This document shows positions 13,346 through 26,198 of a stretch of DNA of 64,000 nucleotides, piece after piece. Where the stretch lies: NCBI RefSeq assembly GCF_003255815.1, contig NC_037671.1, positions 152,264,645 through 152,328,644 on the forward strand, written 5' to 3'. The number at the start of each line of letters is the position of its first letter. Positions within the stretch are counted from its first letter, which is position 1. The position numbers were made by a program, and so were the translations under genes. This DNA is from Theropithecus gelada. Its lineage: Eukaryota > Chordata > Mammalia > Primates > Cercopithecidae. The notes under the pieces were generated by a model. It saw only the letters and a list, made by a program, of their open reading frames with translations. It did no database searches and was not told where the DNA came from.

Positions 13346-14464
13346 TTCTATAAGTATGTTCATAATAGCAAATTTAAAAATTTTATCTAGTAAATCCATC
13401 ATCTAGTCTCGCTCAGGAAAACTTTCAATTGACTAGTGTGTGCATGTGTGCACCCGCAAATACACACACATATGCAAAATAGTTTGCACACATGTGCAAA
13501 ATAGTTTTCCAATTCTTCACATTTCTTTTGTTTTTTACCCAACACTTCCCATTTCATGTCATTTCAGAAAATATAAAGTAGCAACTCTGAAAATCAGATA
13601 CTCACTCTCACCAGGATTTGTTGCTCGGTTCATTTGTCATTGTTTGCTTAGTAACTTAGTAACTTGCCTGGACTACTTCTACATATTCATTGTATATTCT
13701 CTGTAGTCAGTCATGATTGAAATCTGCTCAGTAAGCTTAGTGGTCAGCTAATGACTGCTTAAAGATTTTCTTCAGTTTCCTTGAATACATCTTCAAGGCC
13801 TTTTGCATCTTTGCCTTAGCCTTTACTTTTCACTTGTTCAGGGCCTCAAGGTCAGCCAGATTTGAACCCTCTCAGTTCTTGCCTGGCTGGTCCTCAGCTC
13901 TTGTTTTCCCCAGCTGCTATAGCAGTCTCAGGTAGCTGAGGTGTTAAAAAAAAAAAAAATTGATGCTAATTGTATCTTTTTACAAATACCTTGGGTATAA
14001 AATTTTTCCCACAGAATGAGTAGTTCAAATAACTACAACACCCTGAGAAGGGAATTTTTCCAGGTAGCTGTAAGACAGGTTAAAAAGTGACTCTAAAGTG
14101 CTCTAAAGATAGGGCTTTTCGAGCAGCTCCAAACACAAATATGCTCTTTTGATGGCTGCAAAGCCACAGGAGTTGCAAGGTTGCTGGTTTTCGAGGCTGT
14201 TACAGAGCTGGGTAAAGTGGAATGAGACAAGCCAACTTAAAATACCACAGACCCTGTTCTTACCTACATTCAGCATTTCTTTGAATAAATGTTTTTGACA
14301 GTTTTTGATTGATATAAGCCATTGACTAATCCCAATAATTCTTAAAATGTTTATTTTGACCATTTTTGTTAGTGCTTTGTTGCTTTTATGGAAGAATGAA
14401 TTTAGGGATATCTCCACTCTACTATTATGGAAGTACCACCCAAATTTAAAAATATATATATTAA

Positions 14465-14580
14465 TAGATGAAGAAATGGAATCACAGGAAACAATTATCC
14501 AATTTTGTATAACTAATATGTCAATCCAGGATCTAAGACTAGATGTTCTGGTTCCAGAGTCCTATACTTAACTGCTACCT
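14465..14580 (+). mobile_element. MIR SINE fragment
   Basis: Matches the 3' half of MIR in order: 'aatggaatcacaggaaacaatta', 'gatctaagactagatgttctggttccagagtcc', then 'cttaactgctacc'. About 115 bp, strongly diverged. Confidence 0.6.
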
Positions 14581-14649
14581 TATTTCCTCTTAAAATAATA
14601 GAAGCTATTTTGTATTGATTTCTTATTCTATTGTAGGTGTTACGTTATA

Positions 14650-14765
14650 AATGTTATATATATTGCTCAAAACAACCTTACAAATTAGGTGCTGCTATTA
14701 TTCCCATTTTACAAGTGGAAAACTAATAAGAGATTTCACATGTCCAATAATTCAAGATTCATTAC
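14650..14765 (+). mobile_element. MIR SINE fragment
   Basis: Contains the MIR core-side text 'aacaaccttacaaattaggtgctgctattattcccattttacaagtgg' in divergent form, a hallmark of MIR. Separate from the MIR just upstream. Confidence 0.75.
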
Positions 14766-15179
14766 GCAGATTTGGTTGACCCTTAATGGAAATATTCTTA
14801 AATTCTATAAAATTGTTTTATATCAAAGAATGATTAATATATTAACAAATATCAATATGAGACCTAAGATTATAAACCACAATACTCATTATCAGGATTT
14901 TGATATTTTTATAGTATTAACATGCAAAATATCTTCCTTCCATTAAGGGATACCTTTGGAAGGATTCTCCTTGTCAGGACAATTATTTTTCAATGACATA
15001 AATTTTTGGTGATATTTTAAGCAAAACTAATACTAAATTACTTCACTTATTCATGTTTCAAAAATATTATTATTAAATAATAAATTTTAGTATATATTCT
15101 TAAGTATAAAAATGACAGAAGATCTTTCATGTAAAGTTGGGCATTTGAATACATGCATTTCTTTTTTCTCCCTTACCAT
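14766..15179. other. Anonymous AT-rich sequence
   Basis: No gene or repeat family recognised. Confidence 0.5.
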
Positions 15180-16640
15180 ATCAGAAACAATAATACTGTG
15201 AGTATATTTGAAGAGGCAGCTACAACATTTCGGAAACTAGAAATCAAATGGATGAGTAGCAAAGGATTTAGCAGATCCAAGAAGTCTGAATTCTAAACTA
15301 GCAATGGGGAAAGCTAACACTATATACTGTGTAGCATTCTCCCCAAAATTTTGAGTGGTTACAAGCACTTCTGGAAATTGGGGTGAAAGGTATATTCCTG
15401 AAAACGGGAATTGTTGCTTGAAAGACTAATAAAGAAATAGACAGATTCAAAGACTCCCTCTGATCCTCCACACAGTGATGAGTTAATTATCAACAAGGCA
15501 AAGGAGAGAGTTTCTGAACTCTAGTAAACTGAGCACAACTGAAGGCAGCAGTACATCAAGCTGAAAACAGAGATCTTAAGTGAAGACCTGCACCTGCATA
15601 CTGGATACTCAGACCTCCAATCTTCTCTCACTAGAATCTTAAAATGCTGCAAACCAAGCCTTCCCTCTTGAAGCATAACATGGAAAACTTCTGGTAAATT
15701 CAACCAGCCTGAGAAGATAGGCATATACTTAATAAAACAGAAATTAACCAGCTAAATTGCCCAGTCACTTGCTCTGCTGTACAGCAGTAAGCAAGCATTA
15801 GTCATACTCACAGAGTTTCAAATTAGCTCCTTACTGCCCCAATTTTAAATACCTATGTATAACAAAGATTATAAGGTAGTTAAGAATGGTATCTTGAATA
15901 AGAGATACCATGAATAAGACAAATTACACAAAGCAAATGAAAAATCTACTTAGAATATACTGGACGATAAGCAACTGTGTTTAATATTCTAATATTGGCT
16001 GAGTGCAGTGACTCATGCCTGTAATCCCAGTACTTTGGGAGGCTGAGGTGGGTGGATCACGAGGTCAGGAGTTCAAGACAAGCCTGGCCAAGATGGTGAA
16101 ACCCTGCCTCTACCAAAAATACAAAAATTACACTGCACTGAAGCCTGGGTGACAGAGCGAGACTCTGTCTCAAAAAAATTTTTTCTAATATTCAGAGAGG
16201 TGAGAAAATGTATTGCAAAGAAAAAGCAATAAGAAGATACAATAAGAGGATTCATTGAAGATCAACTTCATTTATCTTAATGAAATCATAGAAATAGTAG
16301 AGTAAGTAACTATCAGCAAAGAGATTAGAAGACAAAGTTGAGGAAATTAGATAGGAAGTGCAAAAAGCAAAAATGTGGAAAATAAGAGAAATAAAAACTA
16401 TAAAAATTTGATCTATTGTGTAGGAGATTCAGCATATAAATAATAGGAATTCCAGCAATGAAACAGAGATAACAGAGTTTTAGATAGACTATGTGATCCG
16501 CAAAATGAATGAAAAATAACATAGTAAGTCACAATTGCTTGAAATTTAAGAAACTTTGTAGAAAAAAGCACCTTACAATATTTCAGAAAGATAAAAATAA
16601 TACCCAAATATTATGATCAACATACACAATAATTCAGACT
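15180..16640 (+). mobile_element. Old LINE-1 (HAL1/L1M-type) 5' region and ORF1 remnant
   Basis: Sense-oriented, A-rich sequence that resembles the 5' UTR (15180-15850) and ORF1 region (16200-16600) of HAL1/L1M elements. It is of the same type as the left end of the window. It is interrupted by a deleted Alu at 15997. No ORF remains. Limits are approximate. Confidence 0.55.
15997..16182 (+). mobile_element. Alu with large internal deletion
   Basis: Left arm begins GGCTGAGTGCAGTG. After 'accaaaaatacaaaaatta' the sequence jumps to the right-arm end 'cactgcactgaagcctgggtgacag', losing roughly 110 bp. Flanked by a perfect 10-bp target duplication TTCTAATATT (15987-15996 and 16183-16192), so the insertion boundaries are intact and the loss is internal. 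Confidence 0.9.
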
Positions 16641-19060
16641 TCAGAGCTTAAAGAGACTGTCTATGACCCGTTTGGTAGGAAGCAATAAATTCAGTGTTGA
16701 TTTTTTATTTTCTAAAACTAAAACGGTTTTTTTATAGAAAAGCTGCTATTTTCTAGAGCAGTTTAGTTTTGCATATGACTGGGAAAATCCACAAATTAAA
16801 AAATAGTATTTTTGAAAGTATTTTCCATGACTCTAATGACTTGCTCTCAGTTGCCATCTTGATGTTGACAATTCTCACTCTACCAATAAGCTGTTATGAT
16901 GGTTATGATCCTAATTTATCTGACAGATATACCAAGTTGATGAATTCTTCTATCACCTAATAAAAATATCGGGCCTTGAAGCAACATAAAGAGAGAAAAT
17001 ATGCAAGGCAATGTGTCTCCCGTCTCTGATTTATTCATCTCAATTGGATATGAGGTCAGTGGAAAATATAACAGCAGATCGTTAACAAGAACTCTTCAAA
17101 AATATATGCCTGTGTTTATGTATGTTTTAAAACCAGTCACCCATTCTTTCTTTCTTTCTACCCCATGCCTCACTCTGGATGGCACAGTTGTGTTTACTAC
17201 ATTTACTATAAAACACAGACTATTCTGACATTATTTTTAGCTATCTGGCATAATAAAAGAGATGTGTCCTAGATATTTTCTTCTAAATATGTGGTAAACA
17301 AACCATGTTCTTTTATAAAAATGATGCAGACATCCTGTACTACTTGTCACTACATCCTTTTGGTTTACAGACATGCCAGTTCATGTCAAAACATCTCTTT
17401 AAAAGAAACCCTCTCCTTGTTCTTCTGGTTAAATTTTGTTTGATTGTTTTTAATTTTTCTATGCTTTATGGTACAAGCCTATTTTTCTTCACATTTTTAC
17501 CTACCTACTTACAAAATACATTTTGACCTTTATCCAGTAAAACATTTTCTTGTTAGTTTTCCCTTTATATAGTACTGCCCATAGTTGATGTCTTGGTAAA
17601 TAGGTAAATGGAAAAGATTTCAATAAAAAACATAGCATATGATGGAAAGATTGTTATCACATTAAAACAAAATAACTTTGGATTTATTCTTACCGATTGT
17701 GAAAAATTTTATGAGCAGCCTTCAGGGATGAGACATGTGCAGTCCATAAATACTTCAACAGGTCATTAGAGCTACTAGATGATGACTTTACATGCTATCC
17801 AAGAAGGAAAATGTTACTAATATTGAATAACGATTACTATCTCTCTTCCTGAAAATCAATTGTATTTACAAATATAATTTTTCAATACTCTAAATGAGAG
17901 GAGAAAATTGTAAGAGTTAGGATATGGAGAATATAACGCCTAATGCTTCCTGGAGAGCTTAATATTAGTTATACTAATTACAAGTAACACTGAATGCATT
18001 TGAAAGGAATAAACCAAGTAATTTTTTGGTTTTTGAAATATTCATAATTTTATATTGCTCAGAACTACAGCTTTAGTATTTTATTTGTTTATTTGTTTTT
18101 CTCCTATCATGCAATGAGCTTTCTATAAAGCAGTAAGAGTCAGAAATGGGGACAGAAGAGGAGTAGGAAAAGTAGCAAAGTTTGATCTAACCATATGCAA
18201 TATAATGAGTAAGTTCTCTAAAGGGAAACTTTATCTTTGGTCATTTACTCTTCCATCTATGACATTTTACTTTGAACATCAATATTTGATTCTGATTGTC
18301 AAATGATCATTTTAAGCAACTCATATGTAATTGCTTATGAAGGCAATTAAAATAAATTGATCAAATTAATCACAATCTATTCCATAATTATATTTCTATA
18401 TAAGTTATTAATATGTTGACCCAAAGTTAGGATTAACCAGAACATTTTCTACACCACTAAGCCATAATTTCTCTGTGTTCACATGTCTGTGTATAATTTA
18501 TTTGATGTGAGAAGAGTTCATAGGACTGCCTCAATACGTATTGGAAACAAGGGTGCTATGAGATATGATCTCATGTGGCAATATACTCATATTAATACTG
18601 CTAGCATCATAATATACATTTTCATATTAGGAATTATTTATTGGGAACATATTGTTCAATGCATTAAAATTATACATAAAGTATTATACGAAACTATCTG
18701 GCTACCTTCAAAGGTTATTAATAAAAATATTAGAGAAAAACTTGGTAAAATTCATGCCACATTTGTATTGTTTCTAGAAAGAATGAATGACAGCTAGAAA
18801 CGTTATAACAAAGATTCACCTGATCCTTAGATGGTGGTAGAAGGATGACATTGTCTGATGATATCACCATTATGCCAGAGTCGATTGCAGCAAGAAAGGG
18901 CATAGCAAAAAGATAATAATTAAAGTCCATATAAACAAAGAGTTATTACTAATATTATTACTATAGAAAAGAGGTTGTTTTTGAAGTAAATAAATCTATC
19001 ACAAAAGTAAACCCCACAGAGTTAGAAACATGTAGTAAAACTTAAGCAATAGCTCTGGGC
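16641..19060. other. Anonymous AT-rich sequence
   Basis: No gene or repeat family recognised. The two longest frames (17305-17526 and 18483-18797, +) have no motif, no GC shift and no codon signal that I can see. A short TTTC run occurs at 17147-17160. Confidence 0.5.
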
Positions 19061-19362
19061 ACTTATCCTTAACAAATTAACACAGGAACAGAAAACCAAA
19101 CCACATGTCCTCACTTATAAGTGGACCTAAATGATAAGAACACATGGACACATAGAGAGGAACAACACAACACACCCTGGGGGCCTTTCAGAGGGTGGGA
19201 GGGGAGAAGGGAGAAGATCGGGACAAGTAATTAATGGATGCTAGGCTTGGTACCTGGGTGATGAAATGGTCTGTACAACAAATCCCCATGACACAAGTTC
19301 ACCTATGTAATAAACCCGCACTTGTACCCCTAAGGTAAAATAAAAGTTAAAAAAAAGATTTT
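19061..19362 (+). mobile_element. LINE-1 3' end, 5'-truncated (L1P-type)
   Basis: Starts within the ORF2 end ('aacacaggaacagaaaaccaaa') and runs through the 3' UTR with its G-rich stretch (19192-19215), then 'gtaataaacccgcacttgtacccc', then an A-rich tail. About 300 bp. No clear target duplication found. Confidence 0.9.
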
Positions 19363-20324
19363 GTTAGAAATTTCCTTGAGGATCATTTGGAACTTAAATA
19401 TGCTTCTCTTAAAAACCCAACTTTCTTAAAGCAAAATTTATTTATTTATGTTGTAGATATATTATTTTAAATCATAGATAATAACTACCTTGAAATTTTA
19501 AATACTAATTAAATTCCAAAGCACAAAATGTAAAAAGGAAAAAAAATTAGTAACTTTATAGAGTGCTATACTTTTCTTTTATCAGAAGGTTTCTTTTTTC
19601 TAAATTTGAAAGTCTGATATGTCTTTAAAATATTTCTACTATTTATCTAGATTTTTTTTTGTAAGCAAAGTTTTCTTTTATAGCATGAGATAAATTCCTA
19701 CTTCTGTCTTAAGCATCTGAAGCAGGGTGTGAGGTTACTAGTTTCTTTCAAATGGCATTTCAATAATTGGATACACTGATTAGTAGATTTTAAACATATG
19801 TGTCTGATAACATTTCAAAACATTTAGATTTTAGGTTCAGAAGATTTAGGTCAAACAGATTGCTTTTGTAAAAGCGCTAATTCTGGTTTTTGTTTTTGGT
19901 TTTGAAAAGTGGCATTTTAGATTGATGTAGTCATTTGTGAAAAGGTAATCAATTCAAGGTTTATTATTAAAGCATTAAACTCACTAGCTCACCAACTGTT
20001 CACGGAGATGCACAGATGATCCCCAGAGTCATGGTCACTGTCTGTTTTTTGGGTGGGACCAGCTAATCTGGCTAGTAGAGAGAACATGCAGTCATAGTTA
20101 TTAGGCCATTTCTAGCCTGAATACACGAAAACTTAACTAGATACTTTTTCTTTTTCAAAAATAAGAAAATTCTTATTATCTGAAAAAAAAATATTACTTC
20201 TCATCATTTTCTTTCCTTCATAACTTTGGCTTCCCATCTGCCATTCTTATTCTTTTCTTTCCTATGACATTGCTACTCTCTACTCCCTCTTTTTGGCCTT
20301 AATTTGCTTAACCTCTGTAGTTGT
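19363..20324. other. Anonymous sequence between two L1 3' ends
   Basis: No gene or repeat family recognised. Confidence 0.5.
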
Positions 20325-20328
20325 TGTC

Positions 20329-20580
20329 TCTTTTTTTATTATTATACTTTAAGTTCTGGGGTACATGTGTAGAATGTGCAGTTTTGTTATGTAGGTGTAC
20401 ACGTGCCATGGTGGTTGGCTGCACCCATATTAGGTATTCCTCCTCATGCTATTCCTCCTCTAGCTCCCCACCCACTGACAGGTCCTGGTGTGTGATGTTC
20501 CCCTCTCTGTATTCATGTGTTATTATTGTTCAACTCCCACTTATAAGTGAGAACTTGTGGTGTTTGGTTTACTGTTCACT
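20329..20580 (-). mobile_element. LINE-1 3' end, 5'-truncated, antisense (L1P-type)
   Basis: The + strand shows T-rich tail, 'attatactttaagttctggggtac', the C-rich antisense of the 3' UTR G-tract, then 'cttataagtgagaacttgtggtgtttggttt'. It is about 250 bp and the mirror orientation of the fragment at 19061. The C-rich tract is partly degraded. Confidence 0.9.
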
Positions 20581-20679
20581 AACTCTTCCTCTCTTCATTG
20601 ACTAAAAGTTAGGAGTCAGTATTCATGTACATTAAACAGGATCTCTACTTTGCCTAAAATCAAATCCATATTCATTACT

Positions 20680-20858
20680 TACCTATTGTGTAATGCTAGA
20701 TAAGTAACTTCTGTAAGCCTCAATTTTTTAATCTACGTACAAGGAATACTAAATATAATTACCTCATAGAAGATCGGGAAGTGTTAAATGATGATAAACG
20801 TGGAAAGTAGTCAGTGCAGTGAACATATGCTCCATAAATATTAGTCATTATTCTATCT
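20680..20858 (+). mobile_element. MIR SINE
   Basis: Long, ordered match to MIR: 'taagtaacttctgtaagcctcaattttttaatc', then 'attacctcatagaagat', then 'gctccataaatattagtcattattc'. This is the best-preserved MIR in the window. Confidence 0.8.
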
Positions 20859-22179
20859 TATCCCCCTTTCTTTCTGAAATTCTCTCTTATCTCCTAGTTT
20901 CAAAACTTCCCTTCCTGATTCATTCCATATTTAACTCTGGTACCTTCTGAGTATACTTCCCACATAGTATGTCCCTTCAGCGATCTTATAAATCTGTGCC
21001 CATCTCTCTCTCTCTCTCTCTGGCAACCATTTTCATACCTGGCTTATTCTCTCCGCTCTTGCTAGCCTCCTCTTTTCTCCAGCTCCCCGCAGTGTTTTGA
21101 CTCTTCCTTTGCCCCTCCAGCCTCTCCTGTCTAGTCCTTACGCACTGACTGGGGACGTTCCCTTCTTTTCTCCAAACCACCTTTTTCTGCAGTAATCAAG
21201 ATTTCTTCCTTCTCATTCCCCTCCGCTACACTCACTGTTTCCTTTCTTTTCACCAGTCCACCTGTCTGTTCCCCATTATTCTATTTTGTTTCCCTTTTAT
21301 TTTCTTACTTGAAGTTCTCACTTGGTTATTCTTGGTGGCCAACAGTAAAGATATGGAGAAGTCTGTTAAAAGGTTTACATTTCCCAAAATCAATATTCCT
21401 TTTTAAAGCTGTAATCATTTTCAGGTATGTAAAACATCCCTCTTTTAGTTCTTAGGTTTTGTCTCATTGGGAGTGTTTTATATCTGCTTCTGAGACTCTC
21501 TCCTTTTAAAGCCACTCATGCTCTGAGAATGTTCGCCCATTATACTCATCTAAGAACTGCTGTATGTTGCTGACTTCCGTATCTTATGCCCTGAGTCCTC
21601 ACTGTGCTCCAGTTCCATTTTTGTTAAATTCCCACAGAACTCTTCTATTGGTGATTCCAAGCCAACTCCAACTGAGCATGCCTGAGACTGATCTCTTGAT
21701 ATTGATAGCCGAGCAAGGCTGCTTTATACACTTTCTGGCGTCTTTTCTTTTCTTGTTTCTTTGGTGAAAGAGTTTTATTACTCTTCTTGATATCTTCTGC
21801 ACTTCTCCTTTATAGCTAATGTGAACCTACCTCCTATTGTCTTGTTCTCAGAAGATGTTTTCTTGTCTTCCCATGGAAAGCAACACATCTATCTCAATAA
21901 ACTGGATCAAAAGCTGTATTTTGTCCCACTATTTTTGTCAAGAACACAATTTATGGTATATTTAATACTATTAAAACCCAAATTCCTGCCTCGAGTTTAG
22001 CTTATTTTTAAATTATATTATTCCCTGGCATAAATTATGTGTGACCCATACCCCCAACATTTCTTTCTCTCTTCCTGTCTTTTTCTCTCACATATGCCTT
22101 GTCAATTTCAAACTCTTCCCTTTAGTTCATTCTGTTTATTTCTTTATGGGTTACTTTGATTTTGAAAAACTTTTCTGCT
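20859..22179. other. Pyrimidine-rich anonymous sequence
   Basis: Strong C+T bias on the + strand over 20860-21350, including a (TC)n run at about 21002-21020. The two overlapping frames near 21564-21802 have no motif. No repeat family recognised. Confidence 0.5.
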
Positions 22180-22625
22180 AAGCAATAAAAGGGAATGAAC
22201 TGTTGACATATGCAATCGGATGGACGAATCTCAAAATAATTATGGCTACTGAAATAAACCAGACCAAAAAAGAGTACGTAGCTGTTGATATGAAAATTCT
22301 AGTTAATGCAGTCTAATTTGCAATGATTAAAAAGCAGATATATGGTTGTCTGTGAAGCTAGGAAGTGGGGTGTGGTGAGTTGTCCGAGCAGTGTGGGAAT
22401 AGTGGGGACAGGGGAAAATAGACACAGGAGGTAGGGAAGTTCCTGAGGATGAGAATATAAAGAGAAAAAGAATACAAAGAGGAAAAGAAAAAATTTAATA
22501 TGTATATGGTTGTTACTGAGGTGATGTGTTCTAGGCCATATATAGAATTAAAACATACCAAATAATGTATTTTAAAACATATAGTTTATTATATGTTTGT
22601 GACACATTAATAACGCTTAAAAAAA
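22180..22625 (+). mobile_element. Old LINE-1 3' end (L1M-type)
   Basis: Resembles the end of ORF2 and 3' UTR of old L1M elements: 'caataaaagggaatgaactgttgacatatgcaat', then 'gatggttgtctgtgaagctaggaagtggggtg'-like text, ending in an A-rich tail at 22618-22630. Heavily diverged. Confidence 0.6.
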
Positions 22626-22630
22626 AAAAC

Positions 22631-24300
22631 CTTTTCTAAGGAGGAAAGAAGCAAACATTTAAGTTGCTTAAGTATTGTGCAAGCAGCAGGCCCTTGCTGC
22701 TAAACCAAACCATGTTGCCTAAGCACCCAGTCAAAACTCCTCAGTCTGACTTTGAAGATATCTCTTAAATTGGCCCTAATTGATTTTTTTCAAATTTACC
22801 CCTCATTACTTTTTCACATTCTAATTCTCCTGCCAGCCTGGCAATTTGTTCCCAATATACCCTGTTGCTATCACCATCTTTGTAAATATTATTCTAACAA
22901 TGCTCCCAGCAAGCTCTTTGGCCTCACTCCCTTCCACCATTATCTCAGCCCATGGTTGTAACTCTTTTCTCAGCTATCTTTGTACTTATGGTCCTTATCT
23001 TGTCTTTGAGTCTTAACACAGTGCTGAAAAATATTTTTATGGAGTATTTTAATAATTTTAATGATGTTTTGATTTTCTGTTTATGCCATAGAACTCAGCT
23101 TGGTTAAATATGAAGTAAAATCAACCACTTAAAAAAAGGAAGCCCATGTATTGTGCTGTTGAATGATAATGAAATTGTGAAAATGTCCAAACTAACATTC
23201 CACCTTCCCATTTGCTCACCCCTGGGCCCAGGGCCAAAACCTCTCCTAGGAGTGGGCAAGTGTCCTCTTTAGGGGAGTTGTTTATTGTTCAAAGTGGACC
23301 TTATGTTAGGGCTTCTCCGGAATCATATCTAAGAAGTTCATGTATTCCTCTTCTCCATGCCAAGGACAGCCTACAAATGGGAATTATACTGGATGGATGT
23401 CAAGGCATTTCCTTGACAGGCCCAGATGCAATCACAGCTCAAGTGTCCTTACAGGATCTCCTCCTCTATCTTTTCCGCAACAGAACTCATTTTGTCATTG
23501 GTTTATTTCTTCCAGTACTGTTTTCTGGGGCGGGGTGGTGAAGGTCCCTTGTTTAATGAATGCCATTTTTAGCTTTAGATTTATGATGTTTTTGTTCCAA
23601 AACAAATCTCTACTAATTCTTAAGTGTAGACACTATTTTCAAGAAGAGAAGACTTGAAAGAAATGTTCTCCCACAGAGATTTTTTTCTCCTTATCATTCC
23701 AATCTACATAATTATCTAATCACATTTAGAACTGTAGACATGTAAGCTAATCTTATACAACCTTGTATATTTAATGCATGTTACCTAAACTGCAATTTTC
23801 AGTTCTAAGTTAATTGTTTTATAGAAAATGGCTACCTTCAGACTTTCCAAAATAGCCCTTTATGTTCATTAGGTCTCCTTGTTATATACCAGTTTCATAA
23901 TTCTTAAAATAAAACTTTATTTCCTTGGCACTTGTATTGGGTAAAGACATTGGCCTTGGAAGGACTGGCTAATATTTATTGACCAATTCAATATATTTCT
24001 CAATATATTGAATTTACCTCAGAAAATAAAGTCAATGTTTTGTAAAATGGTATAAAATAATGATATTATTTAATTATACTGACACTGAAACAGAAGTGGC
24101 CAAATAATTATTGAAGGATATCACTGTACTCTTCCAGAACATGAAATGGTTGAGCGTATCATACAATGCAGGCACAAAGCTTCTTTCACTTTGGTTGTAA
24201 TGTCTGCTCTAAAATCGAATAAAGATAATATAAACACAGTTATGAAACTACTACTAATGGTGAAATCTTCCATCAAAGGCAATCTCAATTTTTGGCTTTT
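22631..24300. other. Anonymous sequence
   Basis: No gene. Two overlapping frames at 23212-23657 (109 and 105 residues) have slightly higher GC than the surroundings, but no motif and no homology that I recognise. An old LINE-2-like match around 22800-22990 is possible but weak. Confidence 0.45.
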
Positions 24301-24960
24301 TAACCTATTTTTATATAAGTACATTTTTTATGTAAAATATTAACATTTCAAATGCAGAATTGTATGAAAAAATACACAATTTCATTCCTTTCCCTATCCC
24401 TTTCCAACCCATTTTCACTCACACTGATGGGCAACTAATTAAATAGCTCCTCGTTAATCCATCCTGCATTTTCTGTTTGTTGGATTGTTGTGTCTGCTTT
24501 TTAAAAATAAGCATATCTACATTTATATTTACTCTACCTGTATCTCCATATTTATTTATTCCTTATTCGTTCCTAATTTCTTCCAAAAAAGGTAGAATAC
24601 TATATATATTCCTTGGTACCCAGATTATTTTTCACTTATTTTTTTTTCCTTGGAAATTACTATGTATGTCCTCTTAGAGATATTTGTCATCTTTAAGTTT
24701 TTGTTTGTTTCTTTTTGCTAACTACATAGCATTCCTCTGTGTGGATGTTCAGTAGTTAATGCAACCAATACCCCATGTGTGGCCATTCAAAATTATCCAA
24801 AGATTTCAAATACAAATAATATCACAATGAATAATCGTCCCCCGCCCCATATTTCGTAGCAGATGTATTTTTAAGGTGAATTCCCAGATGAAGGGTTGCT
24901 GGTTCAAAAGATGATTGCATAGGATGTGTAGTTCTGAAATAAAATGGTCTAGACTCACAT
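24300..24960 (-). mobile_element. Possible old LINE 3' region, antisense
   Basis: The part 24650-24930, including 'aaggtgaattcccagatgaagggttgctggttcaaaag', resembles the antisense 3' region of old L1M or L2 elements. Family and boundaries are uncertain. Confidence 0.4.
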
Positions 24961-24989
24961 TTCTCTGCTTTTCCCCTTTAAACACAACT

Positions 24990-26198
24990 GCATACCCTAG
25001 AGACTATTCTATAGTGATGATAGGACTCTGAATGAGGAGAAATAGATACATAAAGACTGGCTAGAGACCTCGAGACTTTAGAAATGTCATCATCAAGGGT
25101 TCTCTGGGTTTTCTTTCATCTCTAATGTAATCCTTGATTGGGCACCAGAGAGGTCTGCAACCTGGAACTGTCAATAGGAATACACAAGAACACCAAGAAA
25201 AATTACTCTCTCTGACCAAAGGACAGGAAAGTGGAAGATCAGCAGAGAACTAGTAGGGAACCCAGCTCCCATTCCACAGTCTGAGCACCTGTAGGCAGTC
25301 TAATGCATTGGCAGGAGTGACAGCAGCACAGAAGGAAACCCTAGGCCATTCTAACTTCCACTCTGCAACCTAGATATCAGAGAGTGGTGCCATCTGCTTA
25401 CAGGTCAGCAGTGTGGGTGACCTTCATTCTCTGCCCTCCATACCTGTAAATTTCACCCCACTAGAAGGTCAATGAGTGACAACAGGTGACCCACAGAAGT
25501 GACTTCTGCCCCATAGATGGCTCCAGGAGACATTGAGTGAGAGCTCAATAACATTAGAAGAACCAGAACAGAATAATGTTGTAAGAGCTGAGAAAACTAA
25601 ACTGTCATTGGAATTGAATCCCACAAAAGTGTACCAGAACCTATATGCTAAACAGGGCTACAGTATACTACAATAAAAAATTTATGTAGGGTCAAGGGAT
25701 TTATATATGATCAAGCATGATAACCAAAATGTCCAAGATACAATCAAAATCATTTGGCATACTAAATGTGAGACAAATCACAATTTGAATGAGAGAAGAC
25801 AATCAACAGATGTCAATATGAAGATGAATCAGATGTTGAAATTATCTGCTAAGGATTTTAAAACAGTCATCTTAAAAATGCTTCAATATCTAAAGGACAT
25901 TTATAGAGCACTTCACCCAACAACACCTGAATACAAAATTATTTTAAGTGTCCACAGAACATTCACAAAGATAGAGTATATCCTGAACAATAAGACATAC
26001 CTTAACAAATCTTAAAAATTAAAATCATAAAGAGTAAAATCTCTGACCATAATGAAGTAAACCAGAAATCAATATGAAATTCCTCAGGATACAAAATAAA
26101 AAGCATTAATTGCATTTCCATACACTGACAAATGGATACTAACATTTTAAAAATAGGATTATTTTAGTAACTTTAAAAAAAATGAAATACTTAGATTT
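24990..26198 (+). mobile_element. Old L1M LINE-1, 5' part of the host of a later L1
   Basis: 5' UTR/ORF1-type sequence from about 24990 to 25890. At about 25893 it jumps straight to ORF2 endonuclease sequence (deduced residues IYRALHP and TKIEYILNN match the L1 endonuclease region). By 26100-26198 it is in the later ORF2 region. The sequence continues beyond the inserted L1 at 34076. So this element lost most of ORF1 and half of ORF2, then was split by the younger L1. Confidence 0.7.

Larger units (their letters stand above)
9930..14440 (-). mobile_element. Nearly full-length old LINE-1 (L1M-type), antisense
   Basis: Read on the minus strand the element runs 5' UTR (about 14440-13380), ORF1-upstream and ORF1 region (about 13100-11700) and ORF2 (about 11700-9930). 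Recognisable stretches are the C-terminal ORF2 region near 9940-10190, the RT region near 10940-11480, and the ORF1-upstream sequence near 12410-12700. It is shorter than an intact L1, so it carries large deletions, and the reading frames are destroyed. An AluY and an old Alu monomer have landed in it. The 5' limit near 14440 is approximate. Confidence 0.7.

Noticed and set aside
14103..14417. 104-residue minus-strand frame
   Set aside because: Lies in what looks like the 5' UTR of the antisense L1M; no motif.
20859..21350. Pyrimidine-rich tract as a splice or regulatory region
   Set aside because: Bias alone; no exon, no branch site or conserved motif that I can support.
23212..23657. Two overlapping + strand frames of 109 and 105 residues in non-repeat sequence
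   Set aside because: No domain, no splice or promoter context and overlapping frames in different phases; chance is the simplest reading.
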